Notes under the pieces: generated by a model
Database searches by the model: none
What the model was told of the DNA's origin: nothing
What the model saw: the letters and a program-made list of their open reading frames with translations, nothing else
Made by a program: the position numbers and the translations under genes
Assembly (NCBI GenBank): GCA_002591725.1
Contig: NJAL01000008.1
Coordinates: forward strand, 1 to 64,000
DNA: 64,000 bases
Direction: 5' to 3'
Source of the DNA: Candidatus Didemnitutus mandela
Lineage (GTDB): Bacteria; Verrucomicrobiota; Verrucomicrobiia; Opitutales; Opitutaceae
In this document: positions 42,242-54,895 of the stretch, in pieces
Position numbering within the stretch: position 1 is the first letter of the stretch
How the letters are laid out: each line of letters starts with the position of its first letter

Positions 42242-42676
42242 TTAGTTGTTGGCCCCGGTCGGGGCTTTGCCTCGAAAAATGATCTCTACCGATGAAGCGT
42301 TATAACCGGCAGGGAGGATCGCTTTGATTTTCGTCAGCAGTTTGGCGGGCAAATCGATGTCCTCAGTGGAGCCGTTTTCTTCGTTACAGAAATGGGCGTG
42401 CGGATGCAAATTGTGGCAATAACGGGTGGGGCTACGTTCGAAATTCACCGACCGGGCTAAGCCGCATGAGACAATTGCTTCTAAACAGTTATAAACTGTG
42501 GCTAGGGAGATGCCGGGCATTGCGGCTTTGACGTTAGCAAAAACCTCGTCGGCGGTCGGATGATCGCGTTTTTCCAAAATGCTCTTTAGCACAATCTCGC
42601 GTTGTGGTGTGGGACGCACATCGTGCGCCTTCAAGAGTTCGGAAGCTGAAATATGATATTTTTTGGTTACAGCCAT
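42242..42676 (-). CDS. Fur/PerR-family transcriptional regulator of the suf operon
   Basis: From ATG 42676 (MAVTKKYHISASELLK) the product has 144 residues. The winged-helix half is clear: RPTPQREIVLKSILEKRDHP, TADEVFANVK and GISLATVYNCLEAIVSCGL (recognition helix). The metal half, RYCHNLHPHAHFCNEENG, keeps the paired His of the regulatory site. By eye, it has Cys where PerR has its oxidation-sensitive Asp pair partner, and a single Cys where CxxC normally holds structural zinc. No second CxxC is present at the C-terminus. It leads the suf operon. A 7-1-7 palindrome over the promoter suggests that it represses its own operon in response to iron, Fe-S status or peroxide; this is inference. A longer reading frame to 42733 exists but lacks family character. 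Confidence 0.9.
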   Translation of the reverse strand: MAVTKKYHISASELLKAHDVRPTPQREIVLKSILEKRDHPTADEVFANVKAAMPGISLATVYNCLEAIVSCGLARSVNFERSPTRYCHNLHPHAHFCNEENGSTEDIDLPAKLLTKIKAILPAGYNASSVEIIFRGKAPTGANN

Positions 42677-42737
42677 TGGCAAGAATAAGTAAAACCCCCC
42701 ACGAGCCAAATAGCTTGTGACCTGGTTTATCAAGTGA

Positions 42738-42766
42738 TAATTAGAATAATTCTAAAAAACTGTCCA
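42738..42766 (-). promoter_or_regulatory. Predicted promoter of fur-sufCBD
   Basis: On the minus strand TGGACA (42766-42761) and TAATTA (42743-42738) are separated by 17 bp, a fair sigma-70-type pair. It lies 60 bp upstream of the start codon. The spacer and -10 contain the palindromic operator. Confidence 0.4.
42741..42755. promoter_or_regulatory. PerR-box-like operator (7-1-7 inverted repeat)
   Basis: The 15 bases TTAGAATAATTCTAA form a perfect 7-1-7 palindrome. They match the known PerR box TTATAATNATTATAA at all but one symmetric pair of positions. It lies 65 bp upstream of the fur-family start and overlaps the predicted -10 region, the right place for a repressor. Confidence 0.7.
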
Positions 42767-42899
42767 TTGGTTAGATTGCAAAGGATAACATATAAACGTA
42801 ATTCCGTAGTTTTGCTATAAAGAAATAGCAATGTTCACACACTTCACTCTATAGCAAAATGTGTGCTTTTAGGTTCCGATTTGTTGGCTTTTTTAGTTG

Positions 42900-43830
42900 T
42901 CGTGGAAGTCTCGTTTCTATTTTCAGAACTGCTTCTTTCCTGTGAACTTGTTCAATTCCAAACTATTGCTGATGGAGGGTTCCAGGTTGGAAGATTAGTG
43001 CTAGAGCCATGTCCGTACCTTTCCCCCTTCAAGGCTAAAGAAAATCGCCTATTTTTTACTAAATTTCCCCACCATTGCCAATGGCTTGGCTTACCTAGCC
43101 GATACTTTGCGTCTGTTTCCAGAAAACGCTGGGGATTTCCTGGAGGACGGAAGTGACTTTGACACCGCGATGGCTTTTGGCGATCAAGTCTCCGATTTTG
43201 TCTGTCGTCTCCCGGACGGTGGTAGCGCCCCGTTGGTCGAGGACTCGCAATTCGCCGGCTACGACTAAAAAACCGACGTCTGTCTCGATGGAACATTCTC
43301 GGTGGAGCGTTGAGATCGAAGAGGTTGGCTTAAACGCGATCTCGTCGAGCGTTTTGATGGCCTCCATAAATTGGCTCATATCTTCGACCTTTACTTTTAC
43401 TGGTGCTGGCTTTGGAGGCCTGACGGGGCTGCCGGGTGAGACTGCTCGTGCGACTGGTGCTTGTCGATGCTGCTCATGGCCATGCTTGAAATTTTTTCGA
43501 GCGATGCACTTGCTTCCTCAAGGGATGCTACTTTGAAAGCTGCAGTTTTCGGCGGCTGTGCGGCTGTTTTTGGAGGTCAAATCGGACGAACACGGGTATT
43601 GGCAGATGTGTAGCTTGGGCGACCCGGGCGATGATCGCGGAAGCAGGACGCGGGGTGCTGTGTGCGACGAGTGGGGAAACGGCGAACAGCATCGACCAAG
43701 CCGATGCCAGTAAGAAAAAATGTTTTTGAAGGAGGGGGCTGGACGACCATCGGAGCACTGGCTGCTTCGGCTTCTTTCCCGATTGCTTGACTGAGCCGCT
43801 TTACTTTATATTATTCCTCATCTAGTCGGA
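42900..43830 (-). pseudogene. Decayed hypothetical protein gene upstream of fur
   Basis: A minus-strand coding trace runs through several frames. ASAPMVVQPPPSKTFFLTG is followed by KVASLEEASASLEKISSMAM, then HQSHEQSHPAAPSG. A longer clean part from 43379 to 43095 begins MSQFMEAIKTLDEI and contains RECSIETDVGFLVVAGELRV and HRGVKVTSVLQEIPSVF. The clean part is regular enough to have been a real domain, but I recognise no family. At least two frame changes are needed. The end overlaps the region upstream of the suf promoter. Confidence 0.4.
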
Positions 43831-46800
43831 GGAAACCATGAAGGCATGAAGGTTTGGTTTTTTTGACGTCCTGTCTCGCTTTGGTGGCCGAGATTATTTT
43901 CCCCTGTGAATTGGAGGCATTCCTCGAGGGATGCCTCTGAATGGCCGCTGTTTTGGCGGCGAGTTTCATATCGTTGGCTACTAGAAGCGCAGGCTGATGC
44001 TGCTGGTTATGTTCGATTTGATGTTAAGGGGCCAAAACTCGCGCCAAGTCGAATTGGGAGTTTTTCCGAGCCAGCAGGTCAGTCCGTAGTCGAAATTCGA
44101 TTCGTCGTTTCCGGAAGTGAAAAATGTTTAGTTCGAGATGACTTGCCTAGTGGGCTATTGATATCGTAACCGACTGTGATTGAACAAGGTTCCCTTTGTG
44201 CAACGGAGTCGGTTTTGGTTACGTATGAGATGAAATTTGATCATTGCGCTACAGCTCTAGCTTCCGGGAAGCATGTGGGCATGGGGTATAATGAAATAAT
44301 GAAGATGTCTTCGATCGACTTATCGACTAAGCTGTGCTGATTGGCGGGTAACTTGATAAAGGACATGAGACTGAAAGCGCTGTCGTCGCCATCCTCACCT
44401 CAGAAATTGATTTTCAACCGCGAGGTGATGTCTCAGAATCCACCGATCGACGTGTAATCTGCTGCAATGCGATCGTTGGTGTGCAAACGGGTGTAGGGCT
44501 CGATCACGGTATGCAATTTACACCAATTACACGACAGCAGTGAGAACTAGTCTTTAGGCTGATGTTGGCGAAAAAAAAGAGCCAAAGCTTTTACGTTTTT
44601 TCCAACTCCAACGGGGGCATCGTACAACGAGGTCGACTCCCAGCTGCCACTAGCCGGCCGGCCATATAGAGACTTTCGGCGAGACCTGCGGGTCGATGAA
44701 GAGGTTAAGAGACTCGGCTTCCGGCGTTTGGCTAAACAAAGAATAAGCCGATTTATCCGTGGCGCAGTTTTAGCTGAGCTACCGCAGTCTGCTGTACAAC
44801 GCTCGAAACACGGAGACCGGGAGAAGGTACAGGTACACACGTCTTTTACTGTTGTTTTCATTTTCCCCAAGCGATCGCGGCGACGGACGGTGAGGTGGAG
44901 AAGGTGACTGCCGTTTGCAGCGTATCTAATCAAAAAACCCGGCGTTGCTCGCGTTGCAACGGGGAATCGTGTCTAGTTTCATAGTCAGCTGGGGTTTCAA
45001 GCTGGCGCCAAAGCTGAGAAGCGAATTGGCGGCGTTTGGGGACGGGGCATACGAAGGATTTTGCGCTGATACTGGAGAAAAATCCTTCCCGAGTAACTCG
45101 CAAGTGCGGTTATGTTCCCTAACAGAGTAAGCTGGGGTAACATCGGAAACCGCAGAGCAGTCGAGGGGGTGGTTTTTCGGAAGCCAGCAAACGCGAGCGA
45201 AAACGGCCGGGGTTTTTCGTACCCAGCGCATTGCCGCTTGTGCAAACGAGGTTACTTACGGACTTACGAGCAGTTTGCAATAGTGTTCGGCTGTTCCCGA
45301 TCTGGTCAGCGATATCTTCGCGTGAATAGCGGATATTGAGTGAATGGGGAGGAAATACGATGTCTTTTGGCGAATATTCCGCTCAGAAAAAAGAAAAGCC
45401 ATTGTCGAACGGCTTGCAGATGACAATTCCGATTCCCAGTTCACCGAACTCGTGGAGAAACAACTCGGTTTCGAATTAATCAGGCTGTAGACGATTTGCA
45501 CGATATCGATCTTCCATTTTTTGCTCAAGCTAAGTATATGTCGCTGGCCTGACCGAAAAAGCAAATTGAGTGGCTCAACGAATCGCACTTTATCGTACAC
45601 TATTGGTGGTCTTCAGTCTTTTCGAACGATGACTGCACGTCATCCTGGATCTGATTTAGCCTGAAACAGCGAGTATAAGAACAGCACATCGATCCGATCT
45701 GTACCGAGTCGGCAGAGGCTTGCTTCGACAGGCTCTGTTTACACTGACTGCACTAATAAATGTGTTCAAATGACTGCGGACGAGGGATCGCTCGGACTGC
45801 GTGGGGATAAGTGCTCGCTCTCGATTCGCGCTGAGGCGCCTGGCCGAACACACGCTTGGCGATATCATTTTTCCCCTTCGTTCTATAAAAGCGGAGCGAT
45901 ATCGGAAAAGTGATTCCGGCATCGAGGGCGCCGCAAATAGGCGTAGGTAGTCTCGTTGGCGCCTATACTTCAGTAGACGGGCGAACCAAAGGCTTAGGTG
46001 TCAATGCCGGCTTCGCTGAAGCGGAGACCGGAGCAGTCAAGGGTGCGACAATTTATGGGAGGAGAAAAACCGGGCTGCGCTGGAGCCGGGAGGGGGGCTA
46101 TAGCGGTGAGCTCGGCGGTGTAGGTGCGCCCTTTTTTCGCGGATTCATCGATGCGAACTTTGCCCCCACATGGTTTAGCATTCGAACGTTGATTTGCGAC
46201 CTCTGGGGAAGCTGGAAAGGTCTGCATAATCGGGATGGAGGCTTATCAAAAAAGGGAACTTGCCGAGGGCAGCGTGGCTGATTTTCACAGGCTTAGGCTG
46301 GATTAGATCAGTTCCCAACATAGTCGGCTAGCGGAAACACGCCGCGAAGTTGTTTATCTTTGTAGGATGGCCGAACCGTGTCTTCGCCAAAGTTGAGCTA
46401 ACAGCCATAATGTGGAAGACCCTTCATTTTTTGATCGTGTTCGCGACGACGTAAGAGGGAAACACGCTTAAAGCTGCGAACGTTTTCTCCGGGTTTGGCC
46501 ACAGAGGCTTGTTAGCCTTGATGCCGTCGAGGCCGATGACCGCGTGCCGTCTGTGATACATTGAGTGTACTCCACAATGGGTAAGCGACTGGCAGCCCGG
46601 GGCGAAGATCGCTTCAATTTTGTATAGCAGCAGATATATTGATATATAGAGGCCCCCCAATGCGTCTGGGCGGTGGGAGTAGGCATTGCCGCCACGATAC
46701 GCCGCGCTTTGGGAGCGCCAAGTTTTTACGTTTGAAGATTCAGTGCGATGCCCGCTGAGAGCGCTGTGCGCACAGGGGATGTTTGCACACGAACTTTAGT

Positions 46801-48930
46801 AGCCAGGCGATGATTGGCGTTAATTGCCGGGGGACGTGGCGAGTGGATTTTTCTAGGCTCGATGGCAAGCCATGGTGTTAGCAAATTCGGATAGTTTTTT
46901 CTCTCGGTAAGGGCTGGAGAATCTGGATCGTTGCACTTCGCACCGCGCTCTTAAGCGCATATCCAGGGTGTGCTTCTTGGCCAAGTTACGCTTCTCCGCG
47001 CTGCAGCACCCATCTCTTTTATTTACATATTTACCAATACATGCTGACATTTCCGAAGATAAGTGTCAACTGTAGCTGGCTATAGCTGGTGCCCCGTCAA
47101 TGGTTCGGGCGTTGGCGCGATCATGTTGCAGCACGTGCCCTATACGCTCACTCAATGTATTTGTACTGACCCCCAGCAACCCGTCCCTCCGGCGCAGTCA
47201 TCTCCTCGGATCCGCGCGATGCTGTTGTGTTTTCCACAGGCCATGACAACACACTCTACGCAAATCTTTACACGGGCAAAGCTCGCGAGCTGCGTTCATA
47301 CGCGGTGCTCGATTTCATGCGCACTATTGAGAGCTGACAACCGCGCCTTCGAGCTGACGGGCGAGTAGCGCGGCAATCGCGAATGCAGCGAAAACCACAG
47401 TTCCATTGAGATCCGTGGCCAGCACCCCATCAGCGTTAGCGCCCATGGAACTCGCACTTGGCTACGCACCGCGTCGACCAATCTCGCTTTGAGTTTTTTC
47501 CCGGGCGATATGCTCCAGCGCAAAGGCTCGGCCAGCCAAAGCTTCTTTTCTACTAGACTCGCAGCTAGGCCCGCTTCCTACACACCAGCAGAGCATTCAG
47601 CATAGCCCGCCAGCTTGTTGCTGGTCTAGAATTGCTTGTCGGCTGTTTTTTTGTTTATCGTTGCCCTTCTTCCGTCGCACAGCCAAAATCAAGATTTCCG
47701 CTCCGCTTCCCCATCGGGTTCTCTTTTTTGCTATAGAAACAACAACAACAACAACCGCTACCGCTAGTTCGACCAAATTCGGTTTTGTTGTCGTCAAGGC
47801 GGTTAATTTCCTCTTCGCCGACTTCCTGCGTGCTCATAGCCAGCACTAATTATGCACGCTGGAACGTGGAGGTTCCAGTTTTCTCTTCGCCTTGAACAGG
47901 GAATTTCGAGGGGTACTACAAATATCTCTTTGAAGTGATCGATGAGATTACCGAGCGTGTTTTGTGTGTTCGATGTTCATGTCTTCGGTGGCCTTGCGCA
48001 GCTTTGCCAACGAATCTGGTCTGGATTAGGATGAACTTCAGCGAACTTTGTTTGCCGCAAGGGACTGCGTCGCTTTACTCGTCGTTGCGCATGCAGAAAC
48101 CATCGGCGATTCCGCTGCTCTCTGCAATGACACCGACAGCCTCGAATTAGAGGACTTTGGCATTTGGACTCATCCAATGGCAGCCAAAACACTGCCTGGA
48201 TCCTAAAGAAGCTACCTGGGGTTAGGGATCGCTCTCTTCCTCTACCGCTCAGGCCATGCTAAACGGAACTTTTTATAACCTACTTATTGGGACTAGGTCT
48301 CGATTTCAAACCATATTCGCCGTATCTTATCTTTCCCTCCATACCATTGTCCCGGGTCGGCCGTCAGCGTCTTTTTTGTGGCAGTGTTGTGACCATCGAC
48401 CTGCTCTTAGCTGAACCCAATTTGCGCCAAAACAAATTATTCGAGAGGCGCGCAATCTTTCGTCTCTTCGCAGTCGGCTTCGATGCAAAAGCCTATGTCG
48501 CCTAACTTCTTCGGGTGCGCGTGCTGCTGGCCGATCAGCGCTACATAGCGATTTTTATTGTGTTCGTTGTTGGGCGAGGCGCTCTTTCCGGATTGAGAAG
48601 TTTGCGCCAATCGCGGCACAACCGCTCCCATACGCGAATCTTTCCTAGTTGGCGGTTGTCTGGGAGAAGTCGTGAACACCGCTATCGCGGCCCTTGCCGC
48701 CAACACGGACGCTCTTCTGCTCGCCGTGCACGTGCGTTTCGCCTTCAACACTTCTTGATTTCCATGGACCACACGCTGCCTTTCTTTGGATAAAACACCT
48801 GCACTTTGTTTTCTGCATCCTAATCACTCTCGCCTTTCTCGCTGTCTACGGCAACGGCATTCACCTCTTCAGCTAATTTTTAACTCGGCGTCGTCATGTT
48901 TTCTGAGTTGCTCTCGCGAATGAAAATCAT
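43831..48930. other. 5.1 kb with no intact gene
   Basis: All frames are short. Protein-like fragments on the plus strand include KRKAIVERLADDNSDSQFTE and QIEWLNESHFI (45390-45600), possibly an ATPase or chaperone relative. Another is SSDPRDAVVFSTGHDNTLYA (47205-47265). Nothing can be named with confidence. A (aac)6 microsatellite lies at 47738-47755. I see no tRNA, rRNA, transposase or CRISPR. Confidence 0.45.
47738..47755. repeat. (AAC)6 microsatellite
   Basis: Six tandem aac triplets occur in decayed, apparently non-coding DNA. Confidence 0.9.
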
Positions 48931-49137
48931 GTGTGTCCAAAAAAGCCGAGCTCAAGCCGGCGCGGGCGAAGATCCCCCCCAACGATCCTAACCCGCATCG
49001 TCCCTTTCTCCATTAGCTGTGTTTTAGCTGTACTTGCGATAGTTTCACTTATTGTGCTGGCTCTTGCCCAAACTTCAGGCGACGTTGACGTCGTCAAATT
49101 CGACTATTTTCCCGCTACTAGTCTTTATGTTTTATGA
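48931..49137 (+). pseudogene. N-terminal remnant of a signal-anchored envelope protein
   Basis: A short frame begins with a basic stretch (KKPSSSRRGRRSPP) and a strong hydrophobic helix (VPFSISCVLAVLAIVSLIVL), then continues GDVDVVKFDYFPATSLYVL to a stop. This is how AsmA/TamB-type anchored proteins begin. The following ~5 kb has plus-strand fragments with beta-rich character, for example GTFKDLNFGVDPLYID near 49930-49975. These could be the body of such a protein, but the link is conjecture. Confidence 0.3.
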
Positions 49138-52100
49138 AAAATTTACTAGCGTTACTACCGTCGAAGGCCTCGAGGCGGACACGTTACTCGTCGAGATTTC
49201 CCCAGCCGAACTCAGTGTGCGGATGGTCAGAAGCATCGCCGAAGGCGCTATGCTTTCTTTTTAGCCTAGGCTACAGCCATTTCAAGCCTAAACACGTCTG
49301 CGCCTGACTACAAACTTTCTAGCTACGTCTAGAAAACCATCTAGGCTGGCCTTTACGCCTAAGACTACATCTGGCTGGAACATCAGGCTGGACTACGGCG
49401 TTTACTGGTCGCGTATGATTGGGTACGAAGCGAACATCAGGATCGTTTTAGTTTCGAAATTAGACACAAAAAGGTAAAGCCTTTCGACCCATACTGGGCC
49501 ATACTGGGCTTGCCTACCTCACCCCACGCGGCTTCGCCGCCTCCCTGCGCCAGATATTCCACTTAATTTTATCCGAACTCCGGCACCGACACTAGCGGCA
49601 CATCTTCGACCTAACAAAAAAGGCCGCGAATACGAAACCGGGAGAATACTCTCGTTGCCGGTCGCGTCACCGTCATCCTTTTGTTCTTTGATCTGATGAA
49701 AAGCAGCGTTCTTAACCGCCGATTCTACCAATGCCGCCTTCAACAAGGCTGCCAGCAAATGGCGCTCACGAGGCGTTGGGTTCGAAGGAAAATTCAGTTT
49801 TAGCCCCACACGTACAACACCTGACGGCGTCGAGATTAACCAAAGCAACGATGGCAACATTGGCCTCAAGTCTGTGCTCGTTGTTTAACTTTCAGCTTCG
49901 CTCTGTCTCGACTACACTTTCCACGCTGGCACGTTCAAAGACTTAAACTTCGGTGTCGACCCGCTCTACATTGACCCCAGATCTCAATTACACCGACGAT
50001 CTAAACACCGTCCGCTTGCCATTACCGTACTCGGCGTTTCGGTCCACTACGATTGTGATACCTAGCGTTACTTTCTCAAATGCCTCGAATCTCAACGACT
50101 AAGCTTCCCCTGCTAACCGATTTCTTGGGGGGATTATCGCCTCGGCCGCGTGATCTTCGCGCACAGATCACGCACCCGTTTCTTAAGCCATGCGTGAAGC
50201 GCCTCTTGAAACTCTACTCTTCGGCTCGGCCTTCTTATCATTGGTATTATTAGCAGTCTGTTGCTCTTTTTTGAGCAACTAACTGCTGGAGTGGGGTGTC
50301 GCCGCACCTACCGCCGTCGGGCGATGGCGGCTCCACGCTACGAAGCGGCAATTGCTCCATTATGAAGTCGCCGACTGGGCCATTAAGCGCTATCACCATG
50401 GTCGCGCTTATAACCTCTATATATTATTATATTCTATCCATAACGGGCATAATTGAGTGGCTGTCCCCAACGCTCGATCTCTACACCGGCCAGCTGCTCT
50501 GATCGCCTCATCCATTCAAGGACTATCTTTGTAGCTTGGCTGGTCGACCTACATTCGAAATTTTCCCGGCGACTTTGGCTCCGTCTTTGCCGGCCTTCCC
50601 GCTATTACCCAGCGTGTAGTTTTACCACCAGCTTTGGAAAATTTTTCACACTTCCCTGGCGTAAGGACGCTTAGCCTCTTGTTTCCCTAGCATAAATTTT
50701 CCGGCATCACCTCGGCTGCCTTTAACCTCATCTTCGGCTTTATCGGAATCTAGTGGAATGTTCCTGAGACCTTCGCCTATTTCACAGGCCGCGAGCTTTA
50801 GCAGGCGACAATTGATTGATGGCTTTATACACGGACACGTTTTTACTCGACACTTTCGTATAGCATGCCGCCCTCGTGATTGCTCGGTTTTTATACCAAT
50901 TTTATTTTGTTTCTCAGCGCTCCGGCTGCTCCGACCGTGGTCTTTGGTCTTCTTTGGGCGCCGTCGAACCGCGCCCATTTTCTGCAGCGAATATAGCTCT
51001 ACTATTAACTTACTTATAACCTGGTTGCCAAACTATGGCGGACCTGCGTCAGACCGCTGCTTAAACGCGCAACACGGACACCTTTTGCGCCTTCTATTTC
51101 AGCATTTTCCGTGGCCTTCCGATCAAGGTCCTCTGGCGCCTTACCGGCCTCATGCTCGGCATTCTCGGCGTGATTGGCTTTGTTATCTGTTCGCTGTGCC
51201 GTCCGAAAAAATCGAGCTCGCTCTGCGTGTGAAAATTTCTCCGTTGCACCCTTAGATGGTGTCGCTCGGACACTCTAATTCTCTGATTTTCTCATGTCCG
51301 TTGAGTCACTTCTATTACTTTTGAGTCCTACACACTTACCATCTAAGGCTCTCGACCAAGATTGAAGTCTTTTTTGGTTTCCAGTTCACTAGCCAGAGTT
51401 GCAACTCGTCCATAGGAGCCGTTTTCGTTTGCACCAAAGACAGTTCTAATAATCGGGGCTACGCTTACGGAAACAAAGATGCTAAACTTTTTGCTCCTAC
51501 GAAATCACTCACAACAAGTTTTGGTTCACGAGCGGCTCCGGTGCTCTCGAACTAAACCAGGGACTCGCGCACAATTTGGTCCTAACCTCAGCCACCGCTG
51601 GAACCAAAGCCCTCCGTAAACTCCGCTTGCGACGACAATCGCTCCTTAAGCGCGAGGCTTCGCCTTTTTACAAAAGGCACCACCTGGGAAACCGTCGCCG
51701 GCTTCCCCCTACTTGCTACGGGGACGAACGCTTCTGCTACAGCTCCAGCGTCCCGTTTTACTACACTGTCAGCTCTGCTCTACCAAAGGTCCTGTTAAGC
51801 GCCGACATCGCAATCGCATATCATACCGACACGGAAACTCAGCCTACCGTTCTTTAACGGCGACTAGTTTTCCGCTACGTGTTGGGCCTTTACTCTGCCG
51901 GACTCCGCTTCGACACCGAGAAAATTAAACTCGCTTCCTAGTAAGAATATGTTGCTCCAGAGGGTACACGCGCCTTACGAAGCGTGTAATTCCGTCCTTG
52001 CCGCCCAAGCTTCCCGCCTCTCCGGTACTGATCGGTTAGAAGCACCTCTTCAGTAGGCTGATATCTCCTACCGTTGGACACATGACTTCATGTACCGGCT

Positions 52101-54856
52101 TCACTGTCTCGCGCGTCGCGCGGCTTTCGCTCTGGCGAAGTTTTTGCTCAACTAGCTCCGCGATGCCGTTGTGCCCTATAGCTAGAATACACCTGAAACT
52201 AGGAGATTTCGTTGTGTTCTCAATGAATTCTATCACTGCTTCACGACCAATGTTGATTTTTCTACGTCGACTGGCGCGATCGGCAAGTCAGTGCCAGGTA
52301 TTCCTCCAGCGCCTACAATCCTAACATCGAAAGCGCCGGACGTTTTATTCTCTATGTCGAGCTAGCTCGAACTTCTCGAAAAAATTGATACGCATTGGCG
52401 CTTTTACCAAAGAGCAGGCATGCTATAAAATTATGCGCACTTCGACGAGCTGTCAGCAAGCTCCTCGGACTATTCCGACAACAAGTTTTCTTAGGCGTCG
52501 CCTACGATTATGTTTCGCGGATGTTTCGACACTATTAACCAGAACTATGTGGACAATTCCTACAGCGAACCCAACAACATAACTAACACTCTGCTTTAGC
52601 CCGTGCCAGCTTGTTAACGCTAAAATCGGCTACGCTACCCATTACTGGCCTACTGGCCTGTTTATATTTTCTGGGAAAATCTTTTCGGCAACACTACTAT
52701 CTCATACAGTGGAGCGAAAGCGATACCAGCTTTTATGCCGCTAGGATCGGTCCTATGGTTGTGTTGGGATAGACACCGACTTTCGTTTCTGAAACGTGAG
52801 CCGCGTTCCTAACGCCTTTGCCGTTTCCGCGCGTGTACGTGTACTTCCGGTCCGTTCGTTGCTTGCAACTTTATACTCGGCCGCGCGGTGCTGTATTTTG
52901 GGGCTGGCGTTCGATTGCCCCGGCGCTAACTTTCGTTTTGCTCTCGGGCGCTGCTTTCGTTTCTCGCGATGAGCTCAACTGCTGGACTCGCTCTGACCTA
53001 GCTAGTTCGTGGCGGCGTGCGTTGAGCGCGTCCTGACGAAATTTCTCAGAGCTAAAATAGTGCCAATTGCTTAAAACTGGTCGAAGTCTGGTCATAGCTT
53101 GTTTCGTTAAAAAACTCTTCGTCATTCTCGAAATTCTGGGCCTGTTCGGCGCGATCGGGATTTCCCCATGGTTGCCATCTACAACGGCCTCGTCAATAAG
53201 CAACAGGCTATGGACACACCAGTGGGCATAGGTATGAAACGTCTACCAGCGCCGAGCTGGTCTTATTCCGAACCCCCTGTTTAACACCGTGGCTGGTCTG
53301 GGGAATTTCGAAAAATCCACGCTTGCCGAGATTACGAAGCCCGCGTCTCGATCGGGCGCATGCAGCTTCCCGCGAGTTCTACTCTCAACGAGGCATCCTA
53401 ACTTGCAGCCTTCGATCAAGCGCAAGGCGAACTCACCTCTGCGCTTTCCCGCCTTCTTGTTGTTGCTGAGCGCTAACCCGATCTAAAGAGCGCTAGCTTC
53501 TAGACGCTGCTGGCGCAGCTCGAGGGCACGGGAAACTGCATTGCTGTCGATGCGCTATCGTTTCAACGACCTCGCCAGTACCTCAGGCATCTATAATATC
53601 CCAACCAAACGACTACAGACCATGTTTTTCTCCGGAGATTTTGGCTTTAAGGGAAGGTTCTACTTCACGGCAACGGCCGGCGCTGGAAAGCTGCCGACGG
53701 TGTAGTTTTGCCTCTCCTTCTCCTCCCAACTAGCAGCCCGCGAAGCTGCTGAAGCAGCAAAGTGCTGTTCCGTTTTTTAGCTTTTCCCCTGGCCGGCTTC
53801 GTTCTTTGCTGCCGGACAGGGACCTTGCCGCGGGGCAAATTCTGGCGGCACTGGCCCGCTACTTCAACGACTACGCCCGACCCGTGACGCCGGGGCTACA
53901 GCGAATTCGCTCAATTGCTAGCTTGAACAATGCAATCGCGATTTTAAAATTAGTTCCTCGTTGCTATCTATCCGAAAATGCAGTCCAACTTTTCGGTCAA
54001 GAACTGCGCGATTCGCGGCGGGGAAGTGTGCAAAGTTAAGCAGAAGAAAGCGGCGTGGTGCTATTTGTTTTTGCGACGACAATCGGTTCTACCTTCAAGT
54101 GGGTTACAGACTGGAGGCAAACGGTAGCGGACGCAACGGCACTCAGCATCATTGTCGACGTGATCACACTGTTTTTCCGCCCTGGCGATTTTGACAGCGG
54201 TATGTACGTTACGTTACGTAGCGGTGAGGCTTTTGTATGGCGCTTCAGCGCCGCTCTGTTATCATTTATCGAAATAGGTGCCGCTACTACGACGATCCAA
54301 GTTTTGGTGGTAGCGGGGTGAGGGGAAAGTGGTGATGAAGTGTCGCGACTTTACCAGCCAGCTGGATTATGACACGTTGGAACAGGCCATCACGAATGCG
54401 AAAAACAGACCTCGGATGAAACCCGCTTTGGCCGTGCCCAACGTTAGGGCATCCGACCTGCTGTTGGTTTACCAAGGCGCTTTTAAAAATTGGGCATTAT
54501 TTGGGCTCCTTGTCGTTTACGAACGATAAACGTTCGCTATCACCGGCGACCGTGCGATTCATGAGAAATGCGATGACGGCTCCTGGGCGCGAAATTAGCA
54601 TGGCTATGACGGCCGAATCCAGACGCGGCGACTTTGCCACCGGTTTGTGTCTGGACATCGAATGCGCGGGCGAAGTGTTTGCCTGTTACTTCCCGTACTC
54701 GGCGGACGATGGCATCGAATAATAAAAAACTCGGCGAGTTTTGGCTTGATTCGAAAAGAGCAGAAGTTAAGGCGATCAAAGATCGCCAGCTTGACTGGGC
54801 CGTAATAGAGACAGTTGAATAAGAGTTTGGAATGTGCCGTGCGTAGTTGCGGGGAA

Positions 54857-54895
54857 GGCCACTTCAAGCTCGATGAGCGCGAGCTTGAAGTGGCC
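54857..54895. repeat. Perfect 16-bp inverted repeat, 7-nt loop
   Basis: Arm 54857-54872 (ggccacttcaagctcg) pairs exactly with 54880-54895 around atgagcg. There is no T-run on either side. Its arm length equals that of the 647-684 hairpin, but the sequences are unrelated. Confidence 0.9.

Noticed and set aside
44930..45900. Possible Hsp70/YegD-like remnant
   Set aside because: A few fragments (RKAIVERLADDNSD and neighbours) resembled it, but I could not place the nucleotide-binding motifs in order.
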